From BOG-1184 sp964651515 (GTDB lineage Bacteria; Fibrobacterota; Chitinivibrionia; Chitinivibrionales; Chitinispirillaceae), in contig CAZYYB010000026.1 of the NCBI GenBank assembly GCA_964651515.1, positions 1 through 33,818 on the forward strand: a stretch of DNA of 33,818 nucleotides. Reading direction: 5' to 3'. The position numbers and the translations under genes were made by a program. Of the stretch, positions 24,686-33,023 are shown in pieces (within the stretch, counting starts at the first letter, position 1; each line of letters starts with the position of its first letter). The notes under the pieces are model-generated. The model was given only the letters and a program-made list of their open reading frames with translations, did no database searches and was not told the DNA's origin.

Positions 24686-25607
24686 AAAAACTCAGCGACG
24701 GGTACTTGGGCGCGGTCTCGCCTCCCTGATCCCCATGGCCGCGGGTGAAGAGGAGCCGACCTCCCCGGACGAGGGGCGGGAGATCCTCGAAATAGAGTGC
24801 GAAGCGATAAAGCCCAATCCGGGCCAGCCCCGTTCCGATTTCAACGAAGACGAGATCAAGAGCCTTGCCGACAGCATCAACATCCAGGGACTCCTGCAGC
24901 CGATCCTGGTCCGCCGCAATGCGGAGGGCGGCTTCGAAATCGTCTCCGGCGAACGGCGTTTCCGGGCGCTCCGGCGACTCGGCCGCGACAAAATTCCCTG
25001 TATTGTCAGGCAATCGGTTTCCGACCGGGAAATGATGGAAATGGCCCTGGTCGAAAATATCCAGCGTGAAGATCTTAACGAAATGGAAAAAGCGGTCGCC
25101 TACCAGCGGCTCATCGGCGAATATTCCTACACTCATGAGGAGTTGTCGGCCCAGATGGGAAAGAGCCGGGCCACGGTGACCAACACCCTGCGCCTGCTCG
25201 CCTTGCCCGATGAGATCCAGCAGATGGTGCGCAAAAACGAGCTCACCATGGGCCACGCCCGGGCGCTTCTCGCCATCGAAGGGGACGAGCGGCGGATCGA
25301 GCTTGCCAAACGGATTACCGCCGAGGATCTCCCGGTCCGTGCCGTTGAAAAGAAGGCGCGGGCCGATGCGGAACCGAAGAAGCCGCGAGCCCCGAAGCCC
25401 GGCCCGGAGGTCGTCGCCGATCCCATCGTCGCCGAGGCGGTAAGCCGGCTGCAATACCGGCTCGGCACGGCGGTTGCCCTGAAATCCTCGGATGGGCGGC
25501 GGGGAACCATCGAAATCGAATACTATTCGGAGCCCGATCTCACGAGGCTGTTCGATCTCCTCCTGCCGGCTCCCTCGCCTTCGCCGACCGTTCCAGACCA
25601 TGGATAG
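24678..25607 (+). CDS. parB: Chromosome-partitioning protein ParB (Spo0J)
   Basis: The 309-residue CTP-dependent clamp loads at parS. The N-terminus RRVLGRGLASLIP is the ParA-stimulating tail. The CTP-binding part has IKPNPGQPRSDF, the SGERRFRALR motif (C-motif 2) and ENIQREDLNEMEKAVAY. The helix-turn-helix that reads parS is THEELSAQMGKSRATVTNTLRLL. A Pro/Lys-rich linker precedes the C-terminal dimer domain (IEIEYYSEPDLTRLFDLLL). Its sites at 20359 and 21178 are in the same window. Confidence 0.97.
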   Translation: MNKKTQRRVLGRGLASLIPMAAGEEEPTSPDEGREILEIECEAIKPNPGQPRSDFNEDEIKSLADSINIQGLLQPILVRRNAEGGFEIVSGERRFRALRRLGRDKIPCIVRQSVSDREMMEMALVENIQREDLNEMEKAVAYQRLIGEYSYTHEELSAQMGKSRATVTNTLRLLALPDEIQQMVRKNELTMGHARALLAIEGDERRIELAKRITAEDLPVRAVEKKARADAEPKKPRAPKPGPEVVADPIVAEAVSRLQYRLGTAVALKSSDGRRGTIEIEYYSEPDLTRLFDLLLPAPSPSPTVPDHG

Positions 25608-26406
25608 GAAGGAGCGGAGCTATACCGTCCTCCTCGTTCCCGGTCACAATAGCGGGAAAACCCTCTCTTTCCACTGTTCCCGATTCACGCTCATCGTCCT
25701 TGCCGTGCTCGGCGCCGTTATCCTGCTGCTTGCCGGATTTGCAACCGTCGCCTCGTTCGATGCCTTGCGTAAGGAGCGCCTTCTCGCCGGGCTGCGGGCC
25801 GACAACGAGGCGCTTACGAAGGAAAATGGCCGGGTTCGGCTCCTCGCACAGAAAATCGGAAAACTCGACACGCTGGCCGCCTACCTGCAGGGTCTGGCCG
25901 AAATCACCCCGTCGTCGCGGTCGGCACATGGGGCCGATACGCCGTCCGCCGCCGCATCCTCACTCGGGGTGGGCGACAGCATGCAGGCCATGGAAAACAC
26001 CCCGATCGTCGAAGATTCGCTGCCGACGACGCCGCCCGTACGCGGCTGGGTGACGCAGAAATTTTCCATCGATACGGTACGCCGCGGCATCGCGCATCCC
26101 GGCATCGATATCGCCGCATCCGAAGGAACGCCGATCGTCGCAGCGGCTCCGGGCACGGTGGTCGATGTGGCCGCGACCCGCTTTTACGGGAATCTCGTGA
26201 CCATCGATCACGGGAACGGCTACATCACCCGATACGGCCACTGCCTGAAGGTCTTCGTTAAAAAGGGGCAACGGGTCGATCGGGGAGGAACGATCGCCCA
26301 GGTCGGCAATACCGGGTTTTCGTCGGCCCCGCATCTCCATTACGAGGTGATAAAGAACGGAAAAAACATCAACCCGCTCGGATTCATCGTAGCAGGAAAA
26401 AAATAA
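25600..26406 (+). CDS. Membrane-anchored M23 (LytM) peptidoglycan endopeptidase
   Basis: The ATG at 25600 lies in the last codons of parB (8-base overlap), giving 268 residues. A cytoplasmic stub is followed by one membrane helix (about 29-52), a coiled coil (about 56-100) and a Ser/Ala-rich linker. The M23 domain (about 148-263) has zinc ligands in HPGID (H166, D170) and HLH (H247), plus the catalytic His in RYGH (H214). All key residues are present, so it should be active on peptide cross-bridges rather than a degenerate regulator. Its place between parB and bactofilin matches other M23-bactofilin pairs that shape cells. Confidence 0.93.
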   Translation: MDRKERSYTVLLVPGHNSGKTLSFHCSRFTLIVLAVLGAVILLLAGFATVASFDALRKERLLAGLRADNEALTKENGRVRLLAQKIGKLDTLAAYLQGLAEITPSSRSAHGADTPSAAASSLGVGDSMQAMENTPIVEDSLPTTPPVRGWVTQKFSIDTVRRGIAHPGIDIAASEGTPIVAAAPGTVVDVAATRFYGNLVTIDHGNGYITRYGHCLKVFVKKGQRVDRGGTIAQVGNTGFSSAPHLHYEVIKNGKNINPLGFIVAGKK

Positions 26407-26425
26407 CCCTTCCAAGGAGTCGATT

Positions 26426-26770
26426 ATGAAGAAGAGCAACACGGGACTGGGCACGATGATCGGCGAAGGCGTCGTGCTCGAAGGCTCGATTTCCGCCCCC
26501 CACAGCATGCGGATCGACGGCACCTTCAGGGGAAAGATAGAAACGATGGAGATGCTCACCATCGGTCCCCATGCCGTCGTCGAAGCGGAGGTTAAGGCCA
26601 GAAGCCTGAGCCTGGGCGGGAAATTGACCGGAAACATCGTTGCCGAGGAGCGCGTTGAACTCGAATCGAGCGCTTCGCACGTCGGCAATCTCCAGACGCG
26701 GGAGCTCATCATAAACCAGGGAGCTACCTTCAACGGCAACTGCTCCATGGAGGGGGCCCCGCCGGAGTGA
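26426..26770 (+). CDS. Bactofilin
   Basis: The 114-residue protein has a short disordered head (MKKSNTGLGTMIGEGVVLEG) and the bactofilin beta-helix core: GSISAPHSMRIDGTFRGKIETMEMLTIGPHAVVEAEVKARSL and repeats at about 6-residue steps. It forms nucleotide-independent filaments on the membrane. AAGGAGT precedes the ATG, 19 bases after the M23 gene. In Helicobacter and Hyphomonas, bactofilins guide M23 enzymes; in Myxococcus, bactofilins scaffold the ParABS system. This neighbourhood combines both links. Confidence 0.93.
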   Translation: MKKSNTGLGTMIGEGVVLEGSISAPHSMRIDGTFRGKIETMEMLTIGPHAVVEAEVKARSLSLGGKLTGNIVAEERVELESSASHVGNLQTRELIINQGATFNGNCSMEGAPPE

Positions 26771-26860
26771 AGCGGCAATGACCGAGGGGTCCGGAATCTA
26801 TTTTAACTAGGGATATCGCAAAGAGAGGGCGAGGGACTACCCCGGCAGAAAGCGGACTCC

Positions 26861-27457
26861 ATGACGCTTGCAAATAAGATCACCTTCGTTCGACTGTTCT
26901 GCATTCCCTTCTTCGTCCTGCTGCTCATCTATTATAACCGGGGCGTGATCCACGGGGAGCCCAACGACCTCCTGCGCATCGCGGCATCGGTCTTGTTCAT
27001 CGTCACCTTTCTTTCCGATGCCCTCGACGGCTACGTCGCCCGCTCGCGCAACCAGATTACCCACCTGGGCACCATCATCGACCCGCTGGCCGATAAGGCG
27101 CTCCTCCTCTCGGCCCTCATCCTCCTCTCGCGCGCCTCGCCGGGCTCCTACCAGGTGCACCTGCCGATCTGGTTCGTCTGGCTCGTGATTTCCCGCGATT
27201 GCATGCTGGTGACGGGAGCCATTCTCATCCATGTCACCGTGGGAGCGGTAGCGGTAAAGCCGCGCATTTCGGGCAAGCTTACCACCTTCTTCCAGACGCT
27301 TCTCATCGTGTGGATCCTGACCAACCTGCACGAAAGCCACTTCCCCCTGCTCCTCGGTACCGCGGCACTGCTCACGATCGTTTCCGGGACGCACTATTTT
27401 ATCGACGGGGTGCGGCAGTTCGAGAAGGATGCGGCGCGGGGGGAAAGGAGACACTGA
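26861..27457 (+). CDS. pgsA: CDP-diacylglycerol-glycerol-3-phosphate 3-phosphatidyltransferase
   Basis: The 198-residue inner-membrane enzyme makes phosphatidylglycerol phosphate. The CDP-alcohol phosphotransferase motif is complete: D53, D56-G57, A60-R61, G70, D74 and D78 with exact spacing. The N-terminus LANKITFVRLFCIPFFVLL is the PgsA type rather than the phosphatidylserine synthase type. Several hydrophobic helices follow. It is 90 bases after the bactofilin gene and may share its transcript. Substrate assignment within the family is probable, not certain. Confidence 0.88.
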   Translation: MTLANKITFVRLFCIPFFVLLLIYYNRGVIHGEPNDLLRIAASVLFIVTFLSDALDGYVARSRNQITHLGTIIDPLADKALLLSALILLSRASPGSYQVHLPIWFVWLVISRDCMLVTGAILIHVTVGAVAVKPRISGKLTTFFQTLLIVWILTNLHESHFPLLLGTAALLTIVSGTHYFIDGVRQFEKDAARGERRH

Positions 27458-27515
27458 TAACCATAAGGATGAGGGGCGGTTACCCGGCAACGAGTCATCA
27501 TCTGGGGAGCGGGAG

Positions 27516-27546
27516 GGTTCCGGCCAATAAAGCCGCCCGGGGAACC
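27516..27546. terminator. Possible stem-loop after pgsA
   Basis: GGTTCC pairs with GGAACC across a GC-rich 19-base loop, between pgsA and the Ppx/GppA gene. It is followed by CGGCCCCCC rather than T, so a terminator role is only suggested by place. Confidence 0.3.
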
Positions 27547-27607
27547 GGCCCCCCTAACCAAATCCTAATACAATCCTTACATCCAGCATATATACTTCCA
27601 CACTTAT

Positions 27608-27613
27608 TATAAT
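27608..27613 (+). promoter_or_regulatory. -10 box candidate for the polyphosphate locus
   Basis: A perfect TATAAT lies 14 bases before the first ATG of the Ppx/GppA gene, in an AT-rich stretch after pgsA. The -35 region is not convincing. Confidence 0.4.
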
Positions 27614-27627
27614 AACGGTAGAGCTAC

Positions 27628-29232
27628 ATGAGCAGTGGAGAGGCACCCCTGCCCGATACCGGTCCTCTCCGAAAGAATCCTATGCCCGCAAATCCGCAGC
27701 ACCTCGTTGCACTGATCGACATCGGCACCACCTCGCTGCGCATGACCATTGCGCAGATAGAACCCGACGGCAGCGTTCGCCCGCTCGAATACCTCCAGCA
27801 GGCGCTCAGCCTCGGGAAGGATACCTTCACCAAGGGGTTTATCGAAAAGGCCTCGATCGAGGAGTGCGTCGGCGGCCTCCAGAAATTCCGGCGGGTGCTC
27901 GAAGAGTTCGGCATCACGCAGGACGACGCCATCCGGGCCGTAGCCACCACCGCGGTACGCGAGGCGACCAACCGGGAGGCGTTCATCGACCGGGTCTATA
28001 TCGCCACCGGCTTCACGGTCGAGATCCTCGACGACCGCGACGTCGTGCGGCTGACCTACCGGAGCGCGCACACGATTCTCGGCAACGACTCCTCGGTGAA
28101 GCGCGGGCAGATGCTCCTGTGCGACATGGGGGGCGGGAGCACCGAGCTTCTGGTGCTTCAGAAGGGCGGCATCGTCCTTGCACAATCGTTCCGCCTCGGA
28201 TCGCTCCGGTTGCGGGAGATGCTCGAAAAGTTCAACGCGGCGACCAAGGGCCAGCGGACGCTCATGGAGAGCGAGATCAGGCGGACCGTGGACCAGGCGC
28301 TCCACGGCATACCGTCCGGGACGCCCCGCCACCTGATCGCCCTCGGGGGCGATATCCGCTTTGCCGCAAGCCGCCTCCTGCCGGAGTTCGATGAACTGAA
28401 GCCCGCCCGGATAGAGCTGGGCATGCTCGAAAAATTCGCCGAAGAGGTGCTCTCGCTTTCTGTCAACGAATGCGTGCGGCGCTACCGGCTCTCGTACCCC
28501 GAGGCCGAGACCCTCGCACCGAACCTGCTCTTCTTCGTCCGGTTCTGCCGGGCGCTCGGGATCAAGAGCCTCATCGCCTCGGGCATCTCCATGCAGCACG
28601 GCGCCCTCCTCGAGATGTCGAAGAGCGAACCGTCGGACGAGGACTTCCGGTACCAGATCCACTCCTCGGCCTGGGAGATCGCGAAGAAGTACCGTGCCGA
28701 CGAGGCGCACGCGGCCTATGTGGAGCGACTCTGCGGGATCCTGTTTTCGCGGCTCGCCGATGAGCACCGGCTGTCGTCGTGGTACGGCGTGCTGCTCTCG
28801 GTCGCCGCGGTCCTGCACGATACCGGCATGTACCTCTCCGCCCGCAGCCATCATAAGCACTCGATGTACCTGATCCAGAACAGCGATCTCTTCGGCCTGA
28901 GCCGTAGCGACATCGTGCTCGTGTCGCTCGTGGCCCGGTACCACCGGCGCGCGACGCCGCGCGCGGTGCATCCCGAATATGCGGCGCTCTCGCGGGAGGG
29001 GCGGCTTGCGGTCGCAAAACTCGCGGCCATCCTCCGCGTGGCCGACGCGCTCGACCGGTCGCACAGCCAGCGCATCGCCGTCGTCGATTGCCGCAGGGAG
29101 AAGGGACGGTTCGTCATCGTCGTGAAAAACGTAGAAGACCTTACCATCGAACAGCTCGGCGTTGCGAGTAAAGGAGACATGTTCGAAGAGGTATACGGGA
29201 GGAGCGTCGTCCTTGAAAAAAAAGAAAACTGA
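27628..29232 (+). CDS. Ppx/GppA-family phosphatase with C-terminal HD domain
   Basis: The 534-residue protein is an exopolyphosphatase or guanosine pentaphosphate phosphatase of the acetate kinase/actin-like fold. Phosphate-binding parts are LIDIGTTSLRM and LLCDMGGGSTELLVL; AVATTAVREATNREAFI is the usual Glu/Arg loop. The last third is the HD-like domain (VAAVLHDTGMYLSARSHHKHSMYLI, ARYHRR). The start at 27628 is provisional; ATG 27682 begins closer to the conserved core, and neither has a strong ribosome site. The neighbouring kinase favours polyphosphate as substrate, but pppGpp cannot be excluded. It overlaps ppk by 20 bases. Confidence 0.9.
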   Translation: MSSGEAPLPDTGPLRKNPMPANPQHLVALIDIGTTSLRMTIAQIEPDGSVRPLEYLQQALSLGKDTFTKGFIEKASIEECVGGLQKFRRVLEEFGITQDDAIRAVATTAVREATNREAFIDRVYIATGFTVEILDDRDVVRLTYRSAHTILGNDSSVKRGQMLLCDMGGGSTELLVLQKGGIVLAQSFRLGSLRLREMLEKFNAATKGQRTLMESEIRRTVDQALHGIPSGTPRHLIALGGDIRFAASRLLPEFDELKPARIELGMLEKFAEEVLSLSVNECVRRYRLSYPEAETLAPNLLFFVRFCRALGIKSLIASGISMQHGALLEMSKSEPSDEDFRYQIHSSAWEIAKKYRADEAHAAYVERLCGILFSRLADEHRLSSWYGVLLSVAAVLHDTGMYLSARSHHKHSMYLIQNSDLFGLSRSDIVLVSLVARYHRRATPRAVHPEYAALSREGRLAVAKLAAILRVADALDRSHSQRIAVVDCRREKGRFVIVVKNVEDLTIEQLGVASKGDMFEEVYGRSVVLEKKEN

Positions 29233-31411
29233 CAAGCCCGCCCGGAAGCGCACCGGGGCCGCATCGAGCATTTTAAACCGCGAACTGAGCTGGCTCGATT
29301 TCAACGACCGGGTGCTCCAGTGCGGCCGGGACGCGACCCTCCCCCTGCTCGAACGGCTCAAGTTCCTCGCCATCACCGGCTCGAACCTCGACGAGTTCTT
29401 CATGGTCCGCGTGGGCGGGCTGCAGGCGCTGCAACGCGAGGGCGTCACCAGATGCGACCCCTCCGGCCTCACCCCGACCGAGCAGCTTGCCGCCATCGAG
29501 CGCCGCGCGGGACGCATGGCGATCGACCAGTACCGCTGCCTGGGCGAGCTCCTCGGCCAGCTTTCCGACGAAGGGATCAGGAGGCTTTCGGGCCGGGAGC
29601 TCTCCGACGAGCAGGCGCGCCACGCCGAGCAGCTTTTCATGAGCGAGATCCTTCCCGTACTGTCGCCCATGGCGATCGGCGACGGCGACGTCGTGCCGCT
29701 GCTCATCAACCGGATGCCCTACTGCGCCGTGCTCCTCCAGGGTCACGAAACGACTTTGCCCGTGCGGAAAGCGGCCGCGAAAAAAATCCCGCCCCGGCTG
29801 GCGGTGATTCCCATCGGCAAGGCCGTGGGCAGGTTTCTCACCATGCCCTCGGGCGGCGGCTACTCCTTCATGCTTCTCGAGGATCTCGCCTCTTTTTTCA
29901 TCGACCGTTTTTTTCCGGGCGAGACGGTCCTTGCGTGTGCTCCCTTCCGCATCATCCGCAACGCCGACCTCGCGGTGCATGAGGACGGCGCGGCCGACCT
30001 GCTCGCCGAAATGGAAGCGGTGATCGGCGCGCGTAAGCGGAGCGACTGCGTGCGGCTCGAAATCGACGCGACCGCGCCCGATTTCCTGCTCGAAGCCCTG
30101 CGCCCGATTCTCGGGCCGCCGGTCTACGGGATCTATCGGCTTGCCGGTCCGCTCGACCTCTCCGCCTTCATGCGCCTCGCCGAAATCGCCGATTTCGAGC
30201 GGCTCAGGTTCAAGCCCTGGACGCCGCGCGTGGCGCCGCTCCTCGAAACCGACCAGCCGATCTGCGAGACCCTCCGGACGCGCGACCTCCTCCTGTACCA
30301 TCCCTACGACGGGTTCGATCCGGTGGTACGGTTCATCAGGGAGGCGTCGCGTGACGACAAGGTCGTTGCCATAAAACAGATCCTCTACCGGACGAGCAAG
30401 AACAGCCCTATCGTGGAGGCGCTCGCCGCGGCGGCACGCGCCGGCAAATACGTGAGCGCCATCGTCGAGCTCAAGGCGCGCTTCGACGAGGAGCGGAACA
30501 TCGAGTGGGCGCAGGAGCTCGAAGACGCCGGGGTGCAGGTGATTTACGGGATACGGAACCTGAAGACCCACGCCAAAGTCTGCCTCGTCTTCAGGCGGGA
30601 GGAGCGCGGCCTGGTCCGCTACGCGCACTTCGGCACCGGTAACTACAACGAGATCACCGCCCGGCTCTACAGCGACGTTTCCTATCTCACCGCGCGCGAG
30701 GAGCTCTGCGCCGACGCCTCGGCATTTTTCAACTCGATCAGCGGCAACTCGCAGCCGCTGCCCTACCGCCTGATCGAGGCGGCGCCGCTCGGGTTGCGGG
30801 AACGTATCGTCTCGCTCATCGAGGCCGAAACGGAACGGAAGCGCCAGGGGCAGCCCGCCCTGATCCGCGCGAAGATGAACTCCCTCACCGACCCCGGCAT
30901 CATCGGGGCGCTCTACCGCGCCTCGCAGGCGGGCGTCAGGATCCACCTGAACGTGCGCGGCATCTGCTGCCTGAAGCCCGGCGTTCCCGGCCTCAGCGAC
31001 ACCATCGAGGTATCGAGCATCGTCGGGCGCTACCTGGAGCACGCCCGGATTCTCCATGTGCTCAACGGCGGCAAGGAGAAGGTGTTCATCTGTACGGCGG
31101 ACTGGATGCAGCGAAACCTTGATAAGCGAGTAGAGTTGATGGTGCCGGTTGACGATCCGGAGTGCCGGGCCCGGCTCCTGCATATCCTCGACGTCTGCTT
31201 CAAATGCACGGAGGGTGCCTGGGTTCTCGGTGCCGACGGCGCCTGGACGCGGAAAGCGACCGGCAGCGCGCGGGGCGCTTTCAACTGCCAGGCGACCCTC
31301 TACGAGGAGAATCGCGAGGCGGCGGAGCGCGCGAAACGGCTGAAGCCCACGCTCTTCGAGACGCATAAGCCGCGCAGGAAGAAGAAGGCGAAGGGAACCG
31401 CGGTTTCCTGA
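29213..31411 (+). CDS. ppk1: Polyphosphate kinase 1, TTG start
   Basis: This 732-residue enzyme polymerises ATP gamma-phosphate into polyphosphate. The N domain starts NRELSWLDFNDRVL and SNLDEFFMVRVGGL. The two catalytic-core histidines are in NLKTHAKV (about H453) and YLEHARILH (about H610); HFGTGNYNEITARLYSDVSYLT is also conserved. No ATG exists before the conserved N-terminus. TTG 29213 is chosen because GGGAGGAG lies eight bases upstream; a TTG at 29162 is the only other in-frame option. The tail is Lys/Arg-rich (HKPRRKKKAKG). It overlaps the ppx gene. Confidence 0.95.
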   Translation: MKKKKTDKPARKRTGAASSILNRELSWLDFNDRVLQCGRDATLPLLERLKFLAITGSNLDEFFMVRVGGLQALQREGVTRCDPSGLTPTEQLAAIERRAGRMAIDQYRCLGELLGQLSDEGIRRLSGRELSDEQARHAEQLFMSEILPVLSPMAIGDGDVVPLLINRMPYCAVLLQGHETTLPVRKAAAKKIPPRLAVIPIGKAVGRFLTMPSGGGYSFMLLEDLASFFIDRFFPGETVLACAPFRIIRNADLAVHEDGAADLLAEMEAVIGARKRSDCVRLEIDATAPDFLLEALRPILGPPVYGIYRLAGPLDLSAFMRLAEIADFERLRFKPWTPRVAPLLETDQPICETLRTRDLLLYHPYDGFDPVVRFIREASRDDKVVAIKQILYRTSKNSPIVEALAAAARAGKYVSAIVELKARFDEERNIEWAQELEDAGVQVIYGIRNLKTHAKVCLVFRREERGLVRYAHFGTGNYNEITARLYSDVSYLTAREELCADASAFFNSISGNSQPLPYRLIEAAPLGLRERIVSLIEAETERKRQGQPALIRAKMNSLTDPGIIGALYRASQAGVRIHLNVRGICCLKPGVPGLSDTIEVSSIVGRYLEHARILHVLNGGKEKVFICTADWMQRNLDKRVELMVPVDDPECRARLLHILDVCFKCTEGAWVLGADGAWTRKATGSARGAFNCQATLYEENREAAERAKRLKPTLFETHKPRRKKKAKGTAVS

Positions 31412-31436
31412 TCACGGTCACCGGAGGCGTTGTCCC

Positions 31437-32939
31437 ATGCCGAAAAATAAAAGAAACCCGGAATCGCACCCCGCCCACCCGCGTCGTAAAGCAGCCGGCG
31501 GGCGGTTCGCCGGCGTTGTTCTCCCGGACGACTCGGTCGCCGACGCGGTGCGCAAGCTGCTGCTCCTGCACTGCCGTCTCTTTACCGCTCAGCGGGCGGG
31601 CATGCTCGGGGGCGACCGCGACGAACCGCTTCACGACGCGCGCCTCGCCCTCCGGCGCTACCGCGCGGTCCTGAAGACCTTTCGCCCCTTCTTCGCCGGA
31701 CCCGCCGTGCACGACCTCGACGAGCGGGTCGCGGCCTTCTGCCGCAGGCTGAGCCCGCTGCGCGACCTGGACGTATGGCAGTCGTTCCTCGCCGGGCAGA
31801 AACGGTCGACGACCGATCCGGCCTTCGACCGTTATTGCGCCGCGCAGGAGCGAAAGCGCCGCGCGTCGCGCAAAAAACTCGCCGCCCTTCTCGAAAGCGC
31901 GGCCTACCGATCCCTTGCCCACGACATGGCGCGGTACCCGGCGTACGCCCTCGACCCGGGCCTGGCGGCACTCCCGTTTCTCCCCTTTGCCGCGCGGACG
32001 ATAGCGGCCGACCGCCTGTCCATCGCCGCCAGGGCCGTCATCCCTGAAAACGGCGATCCCGAAACCACGCATCTGCTCCGTAAACGCTGCCGCGCGGCCC
32101 GCTACCGGGCGGAGTTCTTCGCGCCGCTGTTTACCGGCGCGGCCCTGGTGCAGGCAACGCTCTTCGTCGACCTGTTCAAGGCGCTCTCCGACGCTCTCGG
32201 CGGGCTGCACGATGCCGACGGCGCGGCCGCACGGCTGAAGGACGGACCGCCGAAGGCGGCGGCGCGGCTCCAACCCGCGCTCGACGGGGCCAGGAAGCGT
32301 TTTTTTGCCGCCTACCGGCTCGCGTGCGGCAACCTCTGCTCCGGCAAGGCTTCGGAGGCGGCCGGGGCGCTCTGGAACCTGGGAACCACGGGCCTCCCGG
32401 TCGTCTACGTGGTCCGGCATGCGACCGCGGCCGACGGCGGCCCGGACCCGCTCCGCCCCTTGACCGGTCGCGGAGCCGCCGAGGCGGCCGTTCTCGCGAA
32501 GGCGCTTGCGCTCCTGGGCTGCCGTCCCGGAACCATTCTTTCGAGCCCGCTCGTGCGCGCCCGCGCCACGGCGGCTCCGCTGCAGAAGACCGTGCTGCCC
32601 GGCAGGGCGATCGTCGAAACGCGGATCCTTTGCCCGGAGGCCGATCCGATCGACACGCTGCGGTTTCTGTCCGGATGCGGCGACGGCCCCTGCCTCTGCG
32701 TCGGTCACCGGCCGCACCTCGATGCGCTCGTTGCGCTGCTCCTGCGCGAGGGGAGCGCGAAAAGGGTCGCCCTCGCGAAAGGGTCGGTCTGCTGCATCGC
32801 CTTTCCACAAGGAAAAACGGGCGCGGGCGCGGGCGATCTCGTCTGGTATTTTACGCAAAAAAAGCTGGCTCACCTCGTCGATCGAATCCCGGTCCCGTCG
32901 GGAGAAGGGACGGGTACATCCGCTCGGACCGGCAGATGA
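31437..32939 (+). CDS. CHAD domain fused to SixA-like histidine phosphatase
   Basis: The 500-residue protein has two parts. Residues about 33-300 form a CHAD domain, Arg/His-rich helices with EPLHDARLALRRYRAVLKTF and LSPLRDLDVW; CHAD domains bind polyphosphate. Residues about 321-480 form a histidine phosphatase of the SixA type: VVRHATA (catalytic H328), SSPLVRARATA and CVGHRPHLDAL (H424). GGAGG lies ten bases upstream of the ATG. It follows ppk by 25 bases, so the locus encodes a kinase, a phosphatase and a polyphosphate-binding phosphatase. A role in sensing or removing protein phosphorylation tied to polyphosphate is inference. Confidence 0.9.
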   Translation: MPKNKRNPESHPAHPRRKAAGGRFAGVVLPDDSVADAVRKLLLLHCRLFTAQRAGMLGGDRDEPLHDARLALRRYRAVLKTFRPFFAGPAVHDLDERVAAFCRRLSPLRDLDVWQSFLAGQKRSTTDPAFDRYCAAQERKRRASRKKLAALLESAAYRSLAHDMARYPAYALDPGLAALPFLPFAARTIAADRLSIAARAVIPENGDPETTHLLRKRCRAARYRAEFFAPLFTGAALVQATLFVDLFKALSDALGGLHDADGAAARLKDGPPKAAARLQPALDGARKRFFAAYRLACGNLCSGKASEAAGALWNLGTTGLPVVYVVRHATAADGGPDPLRPLTGRGAAEAAVLAKALALLGCRPGTILSSPLVRARATAAPLQKTVLPGRAIVETRILCPEADPIDTLRFLSGCGDGPCLCVGHRPHLDALVALLLREGSAKRVALAKGSVCCIAFPQGKTGAGAGDLVWYFTQKKLAHLVDRIPVPSGEGTGTSARTGR

Positions 32940-33023
32940 TTTGAAATTTTTGCAGCCGGAAACTAATTTACTGCAATGGATCCTTCCCCCGTTGTTTTTC
33001 AACGGTTTATGCCTGGAGCTTTC

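Noticed and set aside
29273..31366. 697-residue minus-strand frame opposite ppk1
   Set aside because: Shadow frame; its composition is that of an antisense translation and PPK1 motifs are on the plus strand.
31281..33002. 573-residue minus-strand frame opposite the CHAD-SixA gene
   Set aside because: Shadow frame with no domain; both CHAD and phosphatase motifs lie on the plus strand.
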